A stretch of 64,000 bases of DNA from Wenxinia marina DSM 24838. Its GTDB lineage: Bacteria; Pseudomonadota; Alphaproteobacteria; Rhodobacterales; Rhodobacteraceae. The notes under the pieces were generated by a model. It did no database searches, was not told the DNA's origin, and saw nothing but the letters and a program-made list of their open reading frames with translations. The translations under genes and the position numbers were made by a program. Of this stretch, positions 56,762-64,000 are shown in pieces (the stretch's first letter is position 1; each line of letters opens with the position of its first letter). Where the stretch lies: contig NZ_KB902310.1 in NCBI RefSeq assembly GCF_000379485.1, positions 1-64,000 of the forward strand. Direction: 5' to 3'.

Positions 56762-57757
56762 CTAACTGGCCGACGCCCTCCGCAGGAGCGCCGCCGCGTC
56801 CCCTCTCGACAGCAGCTGTTCCGCCACCTCGTAGCCCATGTGCGCGCGAAAGCGGTGCGCGCGTTGGGACTCAGGGGGCAGAGCGACGCGCGTGCGGGGA
56901 TCGACCAGCAGGCTCTCGGCCGCGATTCCCTCGGCATAAACGATCTGGTGCTCGTCGAAGAGCAGCTGGAAGTAATCCACGAACCCGCCCGTCCGCTGGT
57001 ACACGCTGGTCCCGTTCACGAGGTGCCGCGCCTTCACGAGGACTTCGGAGCGGCCGGCGCCCAGCCGGTCCTCGCGCTGCCAGACGAATATCCGGTGATC
57101 CGGTGCGACCACCAGGTCGCCTTCGTTGTGCAGGGCGCCGGCGGCGATGACCACGGGCGCGAACTCGCCCACCGCGCGCAGGGTCTGCTGCCCGACCCAC
57201 CGCACCGGCTGCGCCCCGTCGTCGCGGGTGAGGATGCGGTCGCCCGCCCGCAACTCCTCCACCGGCCGCAGCTCGCCCGAGGCGAGCGCAATGCGGGTGC
57301 CCCGGGTGAAGGAGCCGCAGGCGATCTCGGCCATCCGCGTCGTCGCGGCGCCGCGGTCGATGCCGACCAGACGGTAGTCGTGCTTCTCGGTCAGCGGCGC
57401 CAGCGGCAGGAGGTGGATGTCCGCGACCGCGCCATCCTCCACCTCGACCAGCACGAGCGCCTCGAGGGTGGAGCCGTCGCGGGCCATGAAGGTCAGGCAG
57501 GAATCGAGATGGACGATCCGCCCCGGCTCTCCCCGTTTCGAGGCCGCGGCGATCACCAAGCAGCCCGGCGCCTCGGTCCCCCTCAGAACCAGCGTGCCCG
57601 TCGGCGAGTCCGCCCGCAGCTGGTAGACGTCGTCCATCACCAGCTCGTCCGCGAACGAGACGGGTTCGCCCAGGGCGACGCCTTCGGTGACGACCACGTC
57701 CTCGCCGGGATGGACTGCGAAGGCCTGTTCGGCCAGTGTCTCGCTCGGATCGGTCAT
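56762..57757 (-). CDS. Hint (hedgehog/intein-like) domain protein
   Basis: 331 residues. An N-terminal part of about 145 residues without recognised motif precedes a Hint_2 domain: IACGSFTRGTRIALASGELRPVEELRAGDRILTRDDGAQPVRWVGQQTL (the catalytic-type Cys followed by the splicing block), then VVAPDHRIFVWQ and VKARHLVNGTSVYQ...YFQLLFDEHQIVYAEGIAAESLL. Widespread in Rhodobacterales as single-domain or RTX-linked forms. No C-terminal extein is present, so self-splicing is unlikely; autocleavage at the cysteine is possible. Confidence 0.87.
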   Translation of the reverse strand: MTDPSETLAEQAFAVHPGEDVVVTEGVALGEPVSFADELVMDDVYQLRADSPTGTLVLRGTEAPGCLVIAAASKRGEPGRIVHLDSCLTFMARDGSTLEALVLVEVEDGAVADIHLLPLAPLTEKHDYRLVGIDRGAATTRMAEIACGSFTRGTRIALASGELRPVEELRAGDRILTRDDGAQPVRWVGQQTLRAVGEFAPVVIAAGALHNEGDLVVAPDHRIFVWQREDRLGAGRSEVLVKARHLVNGTSVYQRTGGFVDYFQLLFDEHQIVYAEGIAAESLLVDPRTRVALPPESQRAHRFRAHMGYEVAEQLLSRGDAAALLRRASAS

Positions 57758-57818
57758 GGGCCCCGGGATGACTCCTGAATGCGGCCTGAGTTCGGCATGG
57801 ACGGAAAGGAGACGACGG

Positions 57819-58595
57819 ATGGACCTCGGGATCAAGGGCCGGCGCGCGCTGGTCACGGCGGCGTCGAAGGGGCTGGGCCGCGGCTGCGCCGAGGCGCTGG
57901 CGGACGCCGGTGTGGCGCTGACGATCAACGCCCGGACCGAAGGCCCGCTGATGGAGGCGGCCGAGTCGCTGCGGACCCGCGGTGTCGACGTGACGGCGGT
58001 CGCCGCCGACATCACGACCGAGGACGGCCGCAAGCGGGTGCTGGACGCGGCGGGCGACATCGACATCCTGGTCACCAACGCCGGCGGCCCGCCGCCCGGC
58101 ATGTGGTCGGACTGGGACCGGGATGATTTCATCCGCGCCCTCGACGCCAACATGCTGACGCCCATCGCGCTGATGAAGGCGTGCCTGCCGGGGATGATCG
58201 ACCGGGGCTGGGGCCGGGTCGTGAACATCACATCGCAGTCGGTGAAGGCGCCGGTGCCGGTCCTCGGCCTGTCGAACTCGGCCCGCGCGGGGCTGACCGG
58301 CTATGTCGCCGGGACGGCACGGCAGGTCGCGCCGCACGGCGTGTGCATCAACAACATGCTGCCCGGCATCCACGCCACCGACCGTGCGGATTCGCTCGAC
58401 AAGGGCGTCTCGGAATCCGAGGGCATCCCGATCAACGAGGCCCGCGAGAAGCGGATGCAGACGATTCCCGCCCGCCGCTACGGCAGCGCGGCGGAGTTCG
58501 GCGCGATGTGCGCCTTTCTCTGCTCGGAGCATTCCGGCTTCATCGTCGCCCAGAACATCCTGATCGACGGCGGCGCCACGAACGTCACGCTGTGA
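57819..58595 (+). CDS. Short-chain dehydrogenase-like protein lacking the Tyr-Lys pair
   Basis: 258 residues, Rossmann fold with the cofactor loop TAASKGLGRG and NAGG. The usual active site S..Y...K reads ITSQSVKAPVPVLGLSNSARAGL: the serine is kept, Tyr is replaced by Ser and Lys by Arg. This is the 'LSN..R' subgroup of FabG-like proteins, whose activity is uncertain. GGAAAGGAG precedes the ATG. It overlaps the next gene by GTGA. Confidence 0.85.
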   Translation: MDLGIKGRRALVTAASKGLGRGCAEALADAGVALTINARTEGPLMEAAESLRTRGVDVTAVAADITTEDGRKRVLDAAGDIDILVTNAGGPPPGMWSDWDRDDFIRALDANMLTPIALMKACLPGMIDRGWGRVVNITSQSVKAPVPVLGLSNSARAGLTGYVAGTARQVAPHGVCINNMLPGIHATDRADSLDKGVSESEGIPINEAREKRMQTIPARRYGSAAEFGAMCAFLCSEHSGFIVAQNILIDGGATNVTL

Positions 58596-59149
58596 GGCTG
58601 ATCTATTTCAGCCACCCCGAGGTAGTGATCGACCCGGCGGTGCCGGTGCCCGACTGGTCCCTGACCGCGCCCGGTCGGGCGCGGCTCGCGCCGCTGGTGG
58701 CCCTGGGCTGGCCCGGCGACGGCGTGAGGATCGTCGCCAGCCCCGAGCGCAAGGCGCAGGAGACTGCGGCGGCGCTCGGCCGGCCGTTCGTGACCGATCC
58801 GGAGACCGGCGAGATCGACCGCTCCTCCACCGGCTACCTGCCCGCGGCCGAGCACGAGCGGCAGGCCGACCTGTTGTTCGCGCATCCGCAGGACAGCGCG
58901 AACGGGTGGGAGCGGGCGGTGGACGCGCAGGCCCGCATGGTCGCCGCGCTGGCGCGGCACGGGGCAGGGGGCGACCTTCTGTTCGTCGGTCACGGCGCCG
59001 TCGGCACGCTCCTGTGGTGCCACGTCTCGGGGCGGCCGATCGCCCGGGCCGAGGACCAGCCGCGCGGCGGCTGCGTCTGGATGGCCGAAGGGGACCAGGG
59101 CGGATGGCGGCCCCTCCATCCCTGGCGGCCGGTGGAGGCGCTGGACTGA
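58592..59149 (+). CDS. Histidine-phosphatase-superfamily protein, atypical
   Basis: 185 residues. The N-terminal motif is YFSHPEV instead of the usual RHGE, keeping the nucleophile-type H8 but with Ser at the phosphate-binding Arg position. The second half is intact: SPERKAQETAAALG and VGHGAVGTLLWCHVSG with the second His. Phosphatase activity may be altered. GTG start overlaps the SDR stop. Confidence 0.82.
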   Translation: MRLIYFSHPEVVIDPAVPVPDWSLTAPGRARLAPLVALGWPGDGVRIVASPERKAQETAAALGRPFVTDPETGEIDRSSTGYLPAAEHERQADLLFAHPQDSANGWERAVDAQARMVAALARHGAGGDLLFVGHGAVGTLLWCHVSGRPIARAEDQPRGGCVWMAEGDQGGWRPLHPWRPVEALD

Positions 59150-59180
59150 GCCGGCACCCGCCCGGCCGGCTGCCAGCCGG

Positions 59181-60020
59181 TCAGCCCAGCCGGACGCCCT
59201 TGCGCCCCGCGAGGTCGGTGAAGAACTGCCACGCGACGCGCCCCGACCGGGCGCCGCGGGTGGCCTGCCACTCGATCGCCTCGGCCCGCATCTCCTCCTC
59301 GCCCACGTCGACGCCGTAGGCGTCGCAGTAGCCGCGGATCATCGCGAGGTAGTCGTCCTGGTCGCACGGGTGGAAGCCCAGCCACAGGCCGAACCGGTCG
59401 GAGAGCGAGACCTTCTCCTCCACCGCCTCGCTCGGCGAGATCGCGGTGGAGCGTTCGTTCTCGATCATGTCCCGCGGCATCAGGTGCCGCCGGTTCGAGG
59501 TGGCGTAGAGGATGACGTTGTCCGGCCGCCCCTCGATCCCGCCGTCGAGGACGGCCTTGAGGCTCTTGTAGTGCGCGTCGTCGTGACTGAACGACAGGTC
59601 GTCGCAGAACAGGACGAAGCGCTGCGGCGCCGGCCGCAGCAGGGCGAGGCAGCGGCCGATGCTGGCGAGATCCTCGCGCTGGATCTCGATGATCTTCAGC
59701 TCTTCGTGCTCGACATTCACCGCGCCGTGCACCGCCTTGACGAGACTGGACTTTCCCATTCCCCGCGCCCCCCAGAGGAGGGCGTTGTTCGCGGGCAGCC
59801 CCTCGGCGAAGCGGCGGGTGTTGGCGAGCAGCGTGTCCCGCGCCCGATCGACGCCGACGAGGAGGTCGACGTCGATCCGGTTCACGCGCCGCACCGGAGC
59901 CAGCCGGTCCGGCTCGGGGTGCCAGACGAAGGCGGGGGCCGAGGTGAAGTCCGGCGCCGCCCCTTCGGGCGGGCTCATCCGCTCGAGCGCGGCGGCAATC
60001 CTCTCGAGCGGCTCGCTCAC
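59181..60020 (-). CDS. DUF815 P-loop ATPase
   Basis: 279 residues. [54 protein letters not shown] has the Walker [10 protein letters not shown], and [10 protein letters not shown] is Walker [17 protein letters not shown] and [11 protein letters not shown] complete the AAA+-like fold of DUF815. Function unknown; it commonly travels with tat or yajC genes in alphaproteobacteria. The GTG at 60020 overlaps the tatC stop. Confidence 0.88.
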   Translation of the reverse strand: MSEPLERIAAALERMSPPEGAAPDFTSAPAFVWHPEPDRLAPVRRVNRIDVDLLVGVDRARDTLLANTRRFAEGLPANNALLWGARGMGKSSLVKAVHGAVNVEHEELKIIEIQREDLASIGRCLALLRPAPQRFVLFCDDLSFSHDDAHYKSLKAVLDGGIEGRPDNVILYATSNRRHLMPRDMIENERSTAISPSEAVEEKVSLSDRFGLWLGFHPCDQDDYLAMIRGYCDAYGVDVGEEEMRAEAIEWQATRGARSGRVAWQFFTDLAGRKGVRLG

Positions 60021-60889
60021 GTACGCGGCTCGTCCTCGGCGAGGTCCGCTTCTTCCTCGTCGTCGACCCACAGGCCCTGTTCGCGCAGCTCGGCCTCGCG
60101 CTTGCGCTCTACCCGGGCGACCAGGAAGATCGACACCTCGTAGAGGCCGTAGACGACGGTGAAGAGGATCACCTGGCTGATGATGTCGGGCGGCGTCGCG
60201 AGGGCGGCGACGACGAGGATGCCGACGACGGCGTACTTGCGCACCGACCGCAGGCCCGCGGCGCTGACCAGCCCCGCCTTGCCCATGAGCGTCAGCAGGA
60301 CAGGCAGCTGGAAGCACAGGCCGAAGGCGACGATGAACTTGATCGTGAGACCCAGGTAGGCCTGCGCCGATCCCTGGAAGGCGATGCCCGCCACGGCCGT
60401 CTCGGCCTCGGGGCCCTCCAGGAGACTGCCCGGCTGCTGGAAGCCCAGGAAGAAGTCGAAGGCCAGCGGCGTGATGACGTAGTAGGCGAACGCCGCGCCG
60501 AGAAAGAACATCACCGGCGAGGCGATCAGGAACGGCAGGAACGCGTTCTTCTCCTGCCGGTACAGCCCCGGCGCCACGAAACGCCACATCTGGTAGGAGA
60601 TGATCGGGAACGACAGGACCAGCCCGCCCAGAAGCGAGATGTTGATCGCGACGAAGAAGCCTTCCTGCAGCGCGATCAGGATCAGGCCGCAATCCTCGCG
60701 CCCCTCCTCGGCCAGCGCCTGGCAGAGCGGACGGGTCAGGAAGTCGAAGATCGGGTTCCAGACGGTGAAGCAGATCACCATCCCCACCACGAAGGCGAGC
60801 AGGGAGTAGATCAGCCGGGTCCGAAGCTCGGCCAGATGCTCGATCAGCGGGGCCGAGCTGTCCTCGATGTCGTCCTGCACGGTGCTCAC
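60017..60889 (-). CDS. tatC: Sec-independent translocase TatC
   Basis: 290 residues, six helices. [23 protein letters not shown] is the N-terminal signal-recognition block, with [41 protein letters not shown] and [16 protein letters not shown] following. It carries a charged C-terminal tail ([24 protein letters not shown]) beyond the usual end. TatC binds twin-arginine signals and recruits TatA. Overlaps tatB by ATGA. Confidence 0.95.
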   Translation of the reverse strand: MSTVQDDIEDSSAPLIEHLAELRTRLIYSLLAFVVGMVICFTVWNPIFDFLTRPLCQALAEEGREDCGLILIALQEGFFVAINISLLGGLVLSFPIISYQMWRFVAPGLYRQEKNAFLPFLIASPVMFFLGAAFAYYVITPLAFDFFLGFQQPGSLLEGPEAETAVAGIAFQGSAQAYLGLTIKFIVAFGLCFQLPVLLTLMGKAGLVSAAGLRSVRKYAVVGILVVAALATPPDIISQVILFTVVYGLYEVSIFLVARVERKREAELREQGLWVDDEEEADLAEDEPRT

Positions 60890-61398
60890 GGCTGGCTACC
60901 CGACTTCGTCGTCTCCTCGGACGCGGGCTGCGGCGCGGGCGCGCTGTCCGGGGCGGGGGCCGCCGGGTCGACCACCGGTCCGTCCGCCGTCGCGGGGCCG
61001 GGATCGGGCTGCGCCGCCTCGGCCTCGCGGGCGCGGCGTTCGGCGGCGACGCGGGCGGCGTTGTCGCGGATCTTGGCCGACGCCTCGGCCCGCTCCTTGG
61101 TCATCCGCTCGGTGGCGCCGCCGGGCTTCAGCCCGGAGGAGAAGTCGCTCGCCTCGCGCAGCTTCTGCACGCCGAAGGATTTCGGGTTGGCCGCCGCGCG
61201 CAGCGTCTTCTGCACGTCCTTGACGCCCGACTCGTCGGCCGCCGCCTCCATCGCGCGGGTGAACTCGCGCGCCATGCCGCGCGCCTTGCCCATGAACTGG
61301 CCGGCCGTGCGGAACAGGCCGGGCAGGTCCTTGGGCCCGACGACGATCAGGGCCACGATGCCGATCAGGAGCAGCTCGCTCCAGCCGAGGTCGAACAT
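60886..61398 (-). CDS. tatB: Twin-arginine translocation protein TatB
   Basis: 170 residues. The N-terminal helix [25 protein letters not shown] is followed by an amphipathic region [25 protein letters not shown], then an Ala/Pro-rich tail ([18 protein letters not shown]). Part of the TatBC receptor complex; 21 bases after tatA. Confidence 0.94.
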   Translation of the reverse strand: MFDLGWSELLLIGIVALIVVGPKDLPGLFRTAGQFMGKARGMAREFTRAMEAAADESGVKDVQKTLRAAANPKSFGVQKLREASDFSSGLKPGGATERMTKERAEASAKIRDNAARVAAERRAREAEAAQPDPGPATADGPVVDPAAPAPDSAPAPQPASEETTKSGSQP

Positions 61399-61419
61399 GA
61401 TTGCCTCGCGGGGACGGCG

Positions 61420-61635
61420 TCAGGCGCGGTCGCGCTGTTCCTCGGGGGTGACGTCGCGGGCGTTGGTCGCCGACGCTTCCTCGATCTCGTTCTTGCCGTC
61501 CTCGACGCCGCGCTTGAAGGCGGTGATGCCCTTGCCGACCTCGCCCATCAGCGACGAAATCTTGCCGCGGCCGAACAGGACCAGCACCACGACGGCGATG
61601 AGGAGAAGGCCGGGAAGGCCGATGTTGTTCAGCAT
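61420..61635 (-). CDS. tatA: Twin-arginine translocation protein TatA
   Basis: 71 residues. The transmembrane helix [38 protein letters not shown] runs into the amphipathic helix, and a charged tail follows. It forms the pore. First gene of tatA-tatB-tatC-DUF815. Confidence 0.94.
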   Translation of the reverse strand: MLNNIGLPGLLLIAVVVLVLFGRGKISSLMGEVGKGITAFKRGVEDGKNEIEEASATNARDVTPEEQRDRA

Positions 61636-61827
61636 GTCCTTGGCTCCCTTTCGGACGGCTTCACGTGGCGCGGGGCGCCGGGTCGGGACGGTGATAGCCG
61701 ACGCGGGGGGCGGGGCGAAAGGGCGGATCGGGCGTCCGGGCCGCCCGCGGAGGCGTCGGGAGGCGATTTCGGAATGTGGAAGGCCAACTGCCATTTATCG
61801 GACAGGAGCGCCGTGATAGGCTCCGGC

Positions 61828-62475
61828 ATGGCCAGCCGGTCCGACACCGCCGCCCGCCGCGAGGCGATCCTGCGCCTCATGCGCGACGGACGCCTGTGGC
61901 GCGCCGCCGACCTCGCCCGGCGGCTCGGCGTCAGCGAGCGGACGATCTGGCGCGACATGGAGCGGCTGACGGCGGCCGGGCTGCCGGTCGCCGGCGTCCG
62001 CGGCCTCGGCTACGTCGCGACGGCCGAGGTGGCGCTGCCGGCGATGCACCTGACGGCGCTGGAGATGGAGGCGCTGTCGACTGCCCTCGCCTCGCTCGCC
62101 GATACCGGGGGAGAGCTGGGCGCAGCGGCGTCGGGTCTGCTGGCGCGGATCGGCGCCGAGGGGGCCGAGGCGCGGGGCCTGGGGGCGGCGCCGCTGGCCC
62201 GCGAGGCGGGCGCCCTGCCGCACCTCGCCCCGGCACGGGCCGCGATTCGGGCGCGGCAGGTGCTGCGGGTGACGCTGGACGGGGAGACGGCCGAGGTGCG
62301 GCCGCTCCGGCTCGACTACTGGGGCGGCCTCTGGGCGCTGATCGCGTGGAGCGAGACGGCGGGGGATTTCACGGAGGTGCCGCTGCATCGGGTCGAGGCG
62401 CTGGCGCCGCTGCCGCGGCTGTTCGCGGAGGAGGCGGACAAGGGGCTGGAGGCGTACCTGTCGCGGCCGGCGTGA
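61828..62475 (+). CDS. YafY-type transcriptional regulator (HTH_11 and WYL)
   Basis: 215 residues. The N-terminal helix-turn-helix REAILRLMRDGRLWRAADLARRLGVSERTIWRDMERLTAAGLP is followed by a WYL ligand domain with LDYWGGLWALIAWSETAGDFTEVPLHRV. WYL regulators often sense oligonucleotides or metabolites. Divergent from tatA by 192 bp. The ATG at 61828 is preferred over an upstream in-frame ATG; a TAGGCT box five bases upstream hints at a leaderless transcript. Confidence 0.88.
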   Translation: MASRSDTAARREAILRLMRDGRLWRAADLARRLGVSERTIWRDMERLTAAGLPVAGVRGLGYVATAEVALPAMHLTALEMEALSTALASLADTGGELGAAASGLLARIGAEGAEARGLGAAPLAREAGALPHLAPARAAIRARQVLRVTLDGETAEVRPLRLDYWGGLWALIAWSETAGDFTEVPLHRVEALAPLPRLFAEEADKGLEAYLSRPA

Positions 62476-62657
62476 GAGTGTCCGCGGGATCCCCACCCCC
62501 GAGCTCGCCCTTGGGCCTCGCGGAGAGAGGGCGCCGCCGGGGCCGGCGAGGTCCCGGGTCGAGCCCGGGACGGGATGCCCTTGCGTCTACGGGCCGCGCG
62601 GAAGGCCCGGGCACCGGCCGTCCGCCGCTGCAACGGCACCGGCGGGGGCGGACCCGG
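62476..62657. repeat. Convergent gap with one GTCCCGGG-TCGAG-CCCGGGAC palindrome
   Basis: Between the WYL gene and the ABC ATPase gene lies the palindrome GTCCCGGGTCGAGCCCGGGAC (about 62549-62570), a member of the same palindrome group as those in 41593-42170 and 52666-53408. Nothing else is recognised here. Confidence 0.5.
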
Positions 62658-63740
62658 CTACCGCCGCACCGGGAACACGAAGCACCGGTCGCGGCGGATC
62701 ATCAGCCACAGCGGCGTGCCCACGCGCGGCAGGAACACCGACGGCACCTCGGCCTTCAGGATCGAGCCGTCGAACTCCATGCGGAACTCCACCAGGCTGA
62801 CAGAGCCCATGAACCGTGCCCGCTCCACCACGCCGCGGGCGGGGGTGCCCTCGATGGCGGTGGGGTTGGGGCCGCGGCCCTGGCGGTCGAAGTCGATCCG
62901 CAGGTGCTGGGGCCTGATGACGATCTCGACCTCGGTGCCGTCGGGCACGCCGGGGGCGAGGAACTGGCCGAACGGCGTCTCGGTCAGCGCACCGCGCACG
63001 GTGCCGCGGATCACGTTGATGTCGCTGAAGAACGCCGCCGCCTCGCGGTCCACGGGGGCGTTGTAGATGTTGTAGGGCGCGCCGCGCTGGACGATCCGGC
63101 CGTCGCGCATCAACGCGATCTCGTCGGCCATGCGCATCGCCTCGGCCGGCTCGTGGGTGACGAGGACGACGGCGGCGCCGGCCTCCTTCAGCACCGCCAG
63201 CGTCTCGTCCCGGATGCCGTCGCGCAGGCGCTCGTCGAGGCCCGAGAAGGGCTCGTCCATCAGCATGATCCGCGGCCGCGGCGCCAGCGCGCGCGCCAGC
63301 GCGACGCGCTGCTGCTCTCCCCCCGACAGTTCGTGCGGATACTTCGCCGCGAAGCGGGTCATGCCGACGCGGGCGAGCATCTCGTCCACCCGCGCCGCCA
63401 CCTCGGACCGGCCGCCGGCGAGGCCGAAGCCGACGTTGCGGGCGACGTCGAGGTGGGGGAACAGCGCGAAATCCTGGAACATCAGGCCGATGCCGCGGCC
63501 TTCCGGCGGGACGTGCCCGTCCGCGCCGTGCAGGACGCGGCCGTCGGCGCGGATCTCGCCGGCCTCCGGCGTCTCGACGCCGGCGATCATCCGCAGCGTC
63601 GTGGACTTGCCGCAGCCGGAGGGGCCGAGAAGGCACGTCACCTGCCCGGCCGGGACCTGCAGCGACACGTCGTCCACGACGCGCCGCCCGGCGAAGGACC
63701 GGACGAGGCCATGGACCTCCAGGCGCGGAGACTCGCTCAC
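62658..63740 (-). CDS. ABC transporter ATP-binding protein, iron(III)/spermidine-putrescine type
   Basis: 360 residues. Walker A GPSGCGKST is near 40, Q-loop FQDFALFPHLDVARNV, signature LSGGEQQRVALARALA, Walker B IMLMDEPFSGLDE, switch His in VLVTHEPAEAM, and a C-terminal TOBE domain (from about 250, VIRPQHLRIDF). The FALFPHL loop and TOBE domain fit the FbpC/AfuC and PotA group. No binding protein or permease is in the window, so the substrate is unresolved. Confidence 0.88.
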   Translation of the reverse strand: MSESPRLEVHGLVRSFAGRRVVDDVSLQVPAGQVTCLLGPSGCGKSTTLRMIAGVETPEAGEIRADGRVLHGADGHVPPEGRGIGLMFQDFALFPHLDVARNVGFGLAGGRSEVAARVDEMLARVGMTRFAAKYPHELSGGEQQRVALARALAPRPRIMLMDEPFSGLDERLRDGIRDETLAVLKEAGAAVVLVTHEPAEAMRMADEIALMRDGRIVQRGAPYNIYNAPVDREAAAFFSDINVIRGTVRGALTETPFGQFLAPGVPDGTEVEIVIRPQHLRIDFDRQGRGPNPTAIEGTPARGVVERARFMGSVSLVEFRMEFDGSILKAEVPSVFLPRVGTPLWLMIRRDRCFVFPVRR

Positions 63741-63786
63741 CGGGACGGCAGATCCCGGCCGGCGGGAGGGAACGCGGTGCGACGCA

Positions 63787-63999
63787 TCAGGGCAGGTACT
63801 CGGTCGGGTCGCGGCTCTCCATTCCGCGGCGCACCTCGAAGTGGAGGAAGGCCGGGTTGCCCGCCCGCACCGCGCCGATCTGCTGGCCGCGGCTGACGCG
63901 GTCGCCGCGGGCGACGCTCAGGTTGTCGAGGTGGGTGTAGACCGTCAGCAGGTCGCCGTCGTGACGGATCACGACGATGTCGATCCCCTCGGTGTTGGT
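63787..63999 (-). CDS. M23 metallopeptidase (NlpD/EnvC-like), C-terminal part only
   Basis: The frame is open to the window edge and encodes the last 70 residues of a LytM/M23 peptidase: IVVIRHDGDLLTVYTHLDNLSVARGDRVSRGQQIGAVRAGNPAFLHFEVRRGMESRDPTEYLP. HLDNLSV and the HFEVR end are the classical M23 pattern, with the second zinc histidine of the HxH replaced by the Phe of LHFEVR, as is normal. Acts on peptidoglycan or as an amidase activator. The rest lies beyond the window. Confidence 0.88.
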   Translation of the reverse strand, partial: TNTEGIDIVVIRHDGDLLTVYTHLDNLSVARGDRVSRGQQIGAVRAGNPAFLHFEVRRGMESRDPTEYLP

Positions 64000-64000
64000 G

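Overview
This is a very GC-rich alphaproteobacterial chromosome segment. Gene content and order (an ethylmalonyl/propionyl-CoA style pccB-pccA-scpA block with intercalated small secreted proteins, choXWV beside betICBA, a hedgehog/intein-type Hint protein, HdaA, tatABC followed by a DUF815 ATPase, a prolyl-tRNA synthetase of the short alphaproteobacterial type) point to the order Rhodobacterales (roseobacter/Paracoccaceae-like). I see no rRNA or tRNA gene, prophage, plasmid function or CRISPR array. Nearly all of the window is ordinary chromosomal DNA with tightly packed operons (many 1-4 nt start/stop overlaps) and frequent GTG/TTG starts.

Layout. 1-270 is the 3' end of an IS110-type transposase. 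346-6140 holds transporters (SLC13/TrkA-C, DMT, LysE), a YmdB-type phosphodiesterase and an ExoD protein. 6195-14832 is a choline module: the ABC importer choXWV (minus strand) diverges from betI-betC-betB-betA (plus strand), enough to import choline and turn choline-O-sulfate or choline into glycine betaine. 14847-16460 holds two membrane transporters. 16641-25635 is the propionyl-CoA to succinyl-CoA block: pccB, pccA and methylmalonyl-CoA mutase (scpA), with six small genes of unknown role between them. 25783-30344 has nhaA, a VOC protein, an acetyltransferase, a DjlA-like co-chaperone, an EEP-family hydrolase and a secreted protein. 30605-37202 is a minus-strand run LysR / AI-2E permease / hdaA / ppk1 / ppx (polyphosphate metabolism and replication control). 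37400-41567 carries a cupin, a mini haem-oxidase-like membrane protein, proS, an XRE regulator with a membrane partner, and a ThuA-like protein.

42233-48764 is the most system-like part of the window. One strand carries a GntR regulator, two different LigM/GcvT-type tetrahydrofolate-dependent demethylase homologues and a complete TRAP importer. A 14-bp palindrome GAATGTATACATTC lies upstream of the first demethylase, and its 10-bp core recurs upstream of the regulator gene. I read it as a self-regulated uptake and O- or N-demethylation unit for an unidentified methylated compound. It is followed by a cyanide-insensitive-type bd oxidase operon and by pobA (4-hydroxybenzoate hydroxylase), which makes a methoxylated aromatic one plausible substrate.

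53451-63999 holds prfC, a lipoprotein, a Hint-domain protein, an atypical SDR, a degenerate histidine phosphatase, tatABC with a DUF815 ATPase, a WYL regulator, a ferric-iron/spermidine-type ABC ATPase and the end of an M23 peptidase.

The non-coding DNA is unusually structured. Convergent gene pairs are separated by palindromic dispersed or tandem repeats: 4.5 copies of a ~165-bp unit at 52666-53408, a 264-bp duplication at 41593-42170, a perfect 27-bp inverted repeat at 25659-25738 and a perfect 28-bp palindrome at 40020-40047. A two-hairpin element of ~132 bp occurs twice, at 13003 and 30472.
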